A stretch of 64,000 bases of DNA from RUG705 sp934101175. Lineage in GTDB: Bacteria > Bacillota_I > Bacilli_A > RF39 > UBA660. Within the stretch, counting starts at the first letter, position 1; every line of letters starts with the position of its first letter. The position numbers were made by a program, and so were the translations under genes. Under the pieces are notes generated by a model. It saw only the letters and a program-made list of their open reading frames with translations. It ran no database searches and had not been told where the DNA came from. Shown here in pieces: positions 63,781 to 64,000 of the stretch. Where the stretch lies: positions 310,001-374,000 of the forward strand of contig CAKOQC010000001.1 in the NCBI GenBank assembly GCA_934101175.1, written 5' to 3'.

Positions 63781-63823
63781 AAAAAAGAACATATACATAA
63801 TATCATTATTTATAATATATGTT
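63781..63823 (-). terminator. Terminator after the right-edge gene
   Basis: AACATATA and GTATATGTT arms with inner TTAT pairs enclose a short loop. Six T follow on the minus strand. Confidence 0.7.
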
Positions 63824-63845
63824 ACTTTCTAATCTATATATATTA

Positions 63846-64000
63846 TTAAATATGTTTTATTAACTTTTTAGTATCTTCTAAATTATCTAATTCAATTATT
63901 CCATAATCGTGTATTGCTTCTACATATTGCCCATTTGTATTATAGTATGTCTCCCATTCATTAGAATTAGTAGCAATCTTTATTGATATATCACTATTTA
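63846..64000 (-). CDS. Partial gene at the right edge (C-terminus only)
   Basis: The minus strand is open from the window edge to a TAA at 63846-63848. It reads SDISIKIATNSNEWETYYNT, then NGQYVEAIHDYGIIELDNLE and ends KKLIKHI. This is about 50 residues of the C-terminus of a longer protein. No family can be recognised from it. A terminator follows. Confidence 0.6.
   Translation of the reverse strand, partial: NSDISIKIATNSNEWETYYNTNGQYVEAIHDYGIIELDNLEDTKKLIKHI

Overview
The window is very A+T-rich (roughly a quarter G+C by eye) and reads as chromosome from a Gram-positive, endospore-lineage Firmicute, probably an uncultured gut Clostridia or Bacilli. The support is a clear SigG forespore sigma factor followed by a YlmC/YmxH-type PRC-barrel gene, RNase J, RecD2, NAD-dependent LigA, two acetate kinases, consensus SigA promoters (TTGACA-17-TATAAT) and strong GGAGG ribosome sites. 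TGA serves as a stop codon, which argues against a Mycoplasma-type code. Nearly all genes lie on the minus strand; the exceptions are an Rpn-like gene at the left edge and a RodA/DUF6020-like pair near 11-13.7 kb. I could not place the organism more precisely from sequence alone.

Layout. 0.2-4.8 kb: Rpn-type nuclease gene, an ECF sigma/anti-sigma pair with a membrane protein, and a TPR protein. 4.9-7.7 kb: tRNA-Arg(CCU), 5-formyl-THF cyclo-ligase and three unrecognised proteins. 7.8-10.8 kb: an 872-residue multidomain protein of unknown function with a small partner. 10.9-13.7 kb (plus strand): RodA/FtsW and a DUF6020-like membrane protein. 13.75-16.5 kb: the most unusual part, a membrane-anchored protein with an FGE-sulfatase/C-type-lectin-like domain. 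Its last ~48 codons form a G+C-rich variable-type repeat, and a second diverged copy lies in its 3' region. 16.5-19.7 kb: GtrA, DPM-like glycosyltransferase and phosphodiester glycosidase. 19.8-43.2 kb: mostly core genes (recD2, yihY, a PBP-GGDEF protein, an RNase J with an altered metal site, nrnA, ackA twice, typA, rnhB, sigG, an MBOAT/DHHW/DUF4358 acyl-transfer set, ligA). 43.3-64 kb: accessory, with an Rpn gene and its partial duplicate, several decaying redox genes, a VanZ pseudogene, lipoproteins, a YtrA-type GntR/ABC operon, an Xre/rhodanese/thioredoxin-like module and an S66 peptidase.

Main lead. The pair of ~140-base repeats at 13948-14087 and 14329-14471 looks like material of a diversity-generating retroelement (DGR): C-terminal position in a lectin-fold protein, Asn-codon-rich second copy, invariant ends, and many substitutions in the first two codon positions with a conserved third-position C. 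No reverse transcriptase is encoded in the window. The two copies also differ at non-adenine positions and by one codon, so they are not a simple template/variable pair. They could be two paralogous variable repeats, or a template-like element served by a reverse transcriptase elsewhere in the genome.

A second theme is gene decay between about 47.8 and 59.3 kb: a cupin with a nonsense stop, a frameshifted CMD-family gene, a broken flavodoxin, a shortened flavodoxin, a VanZ pseudogene and an N-terminally truncated CPBP protein.
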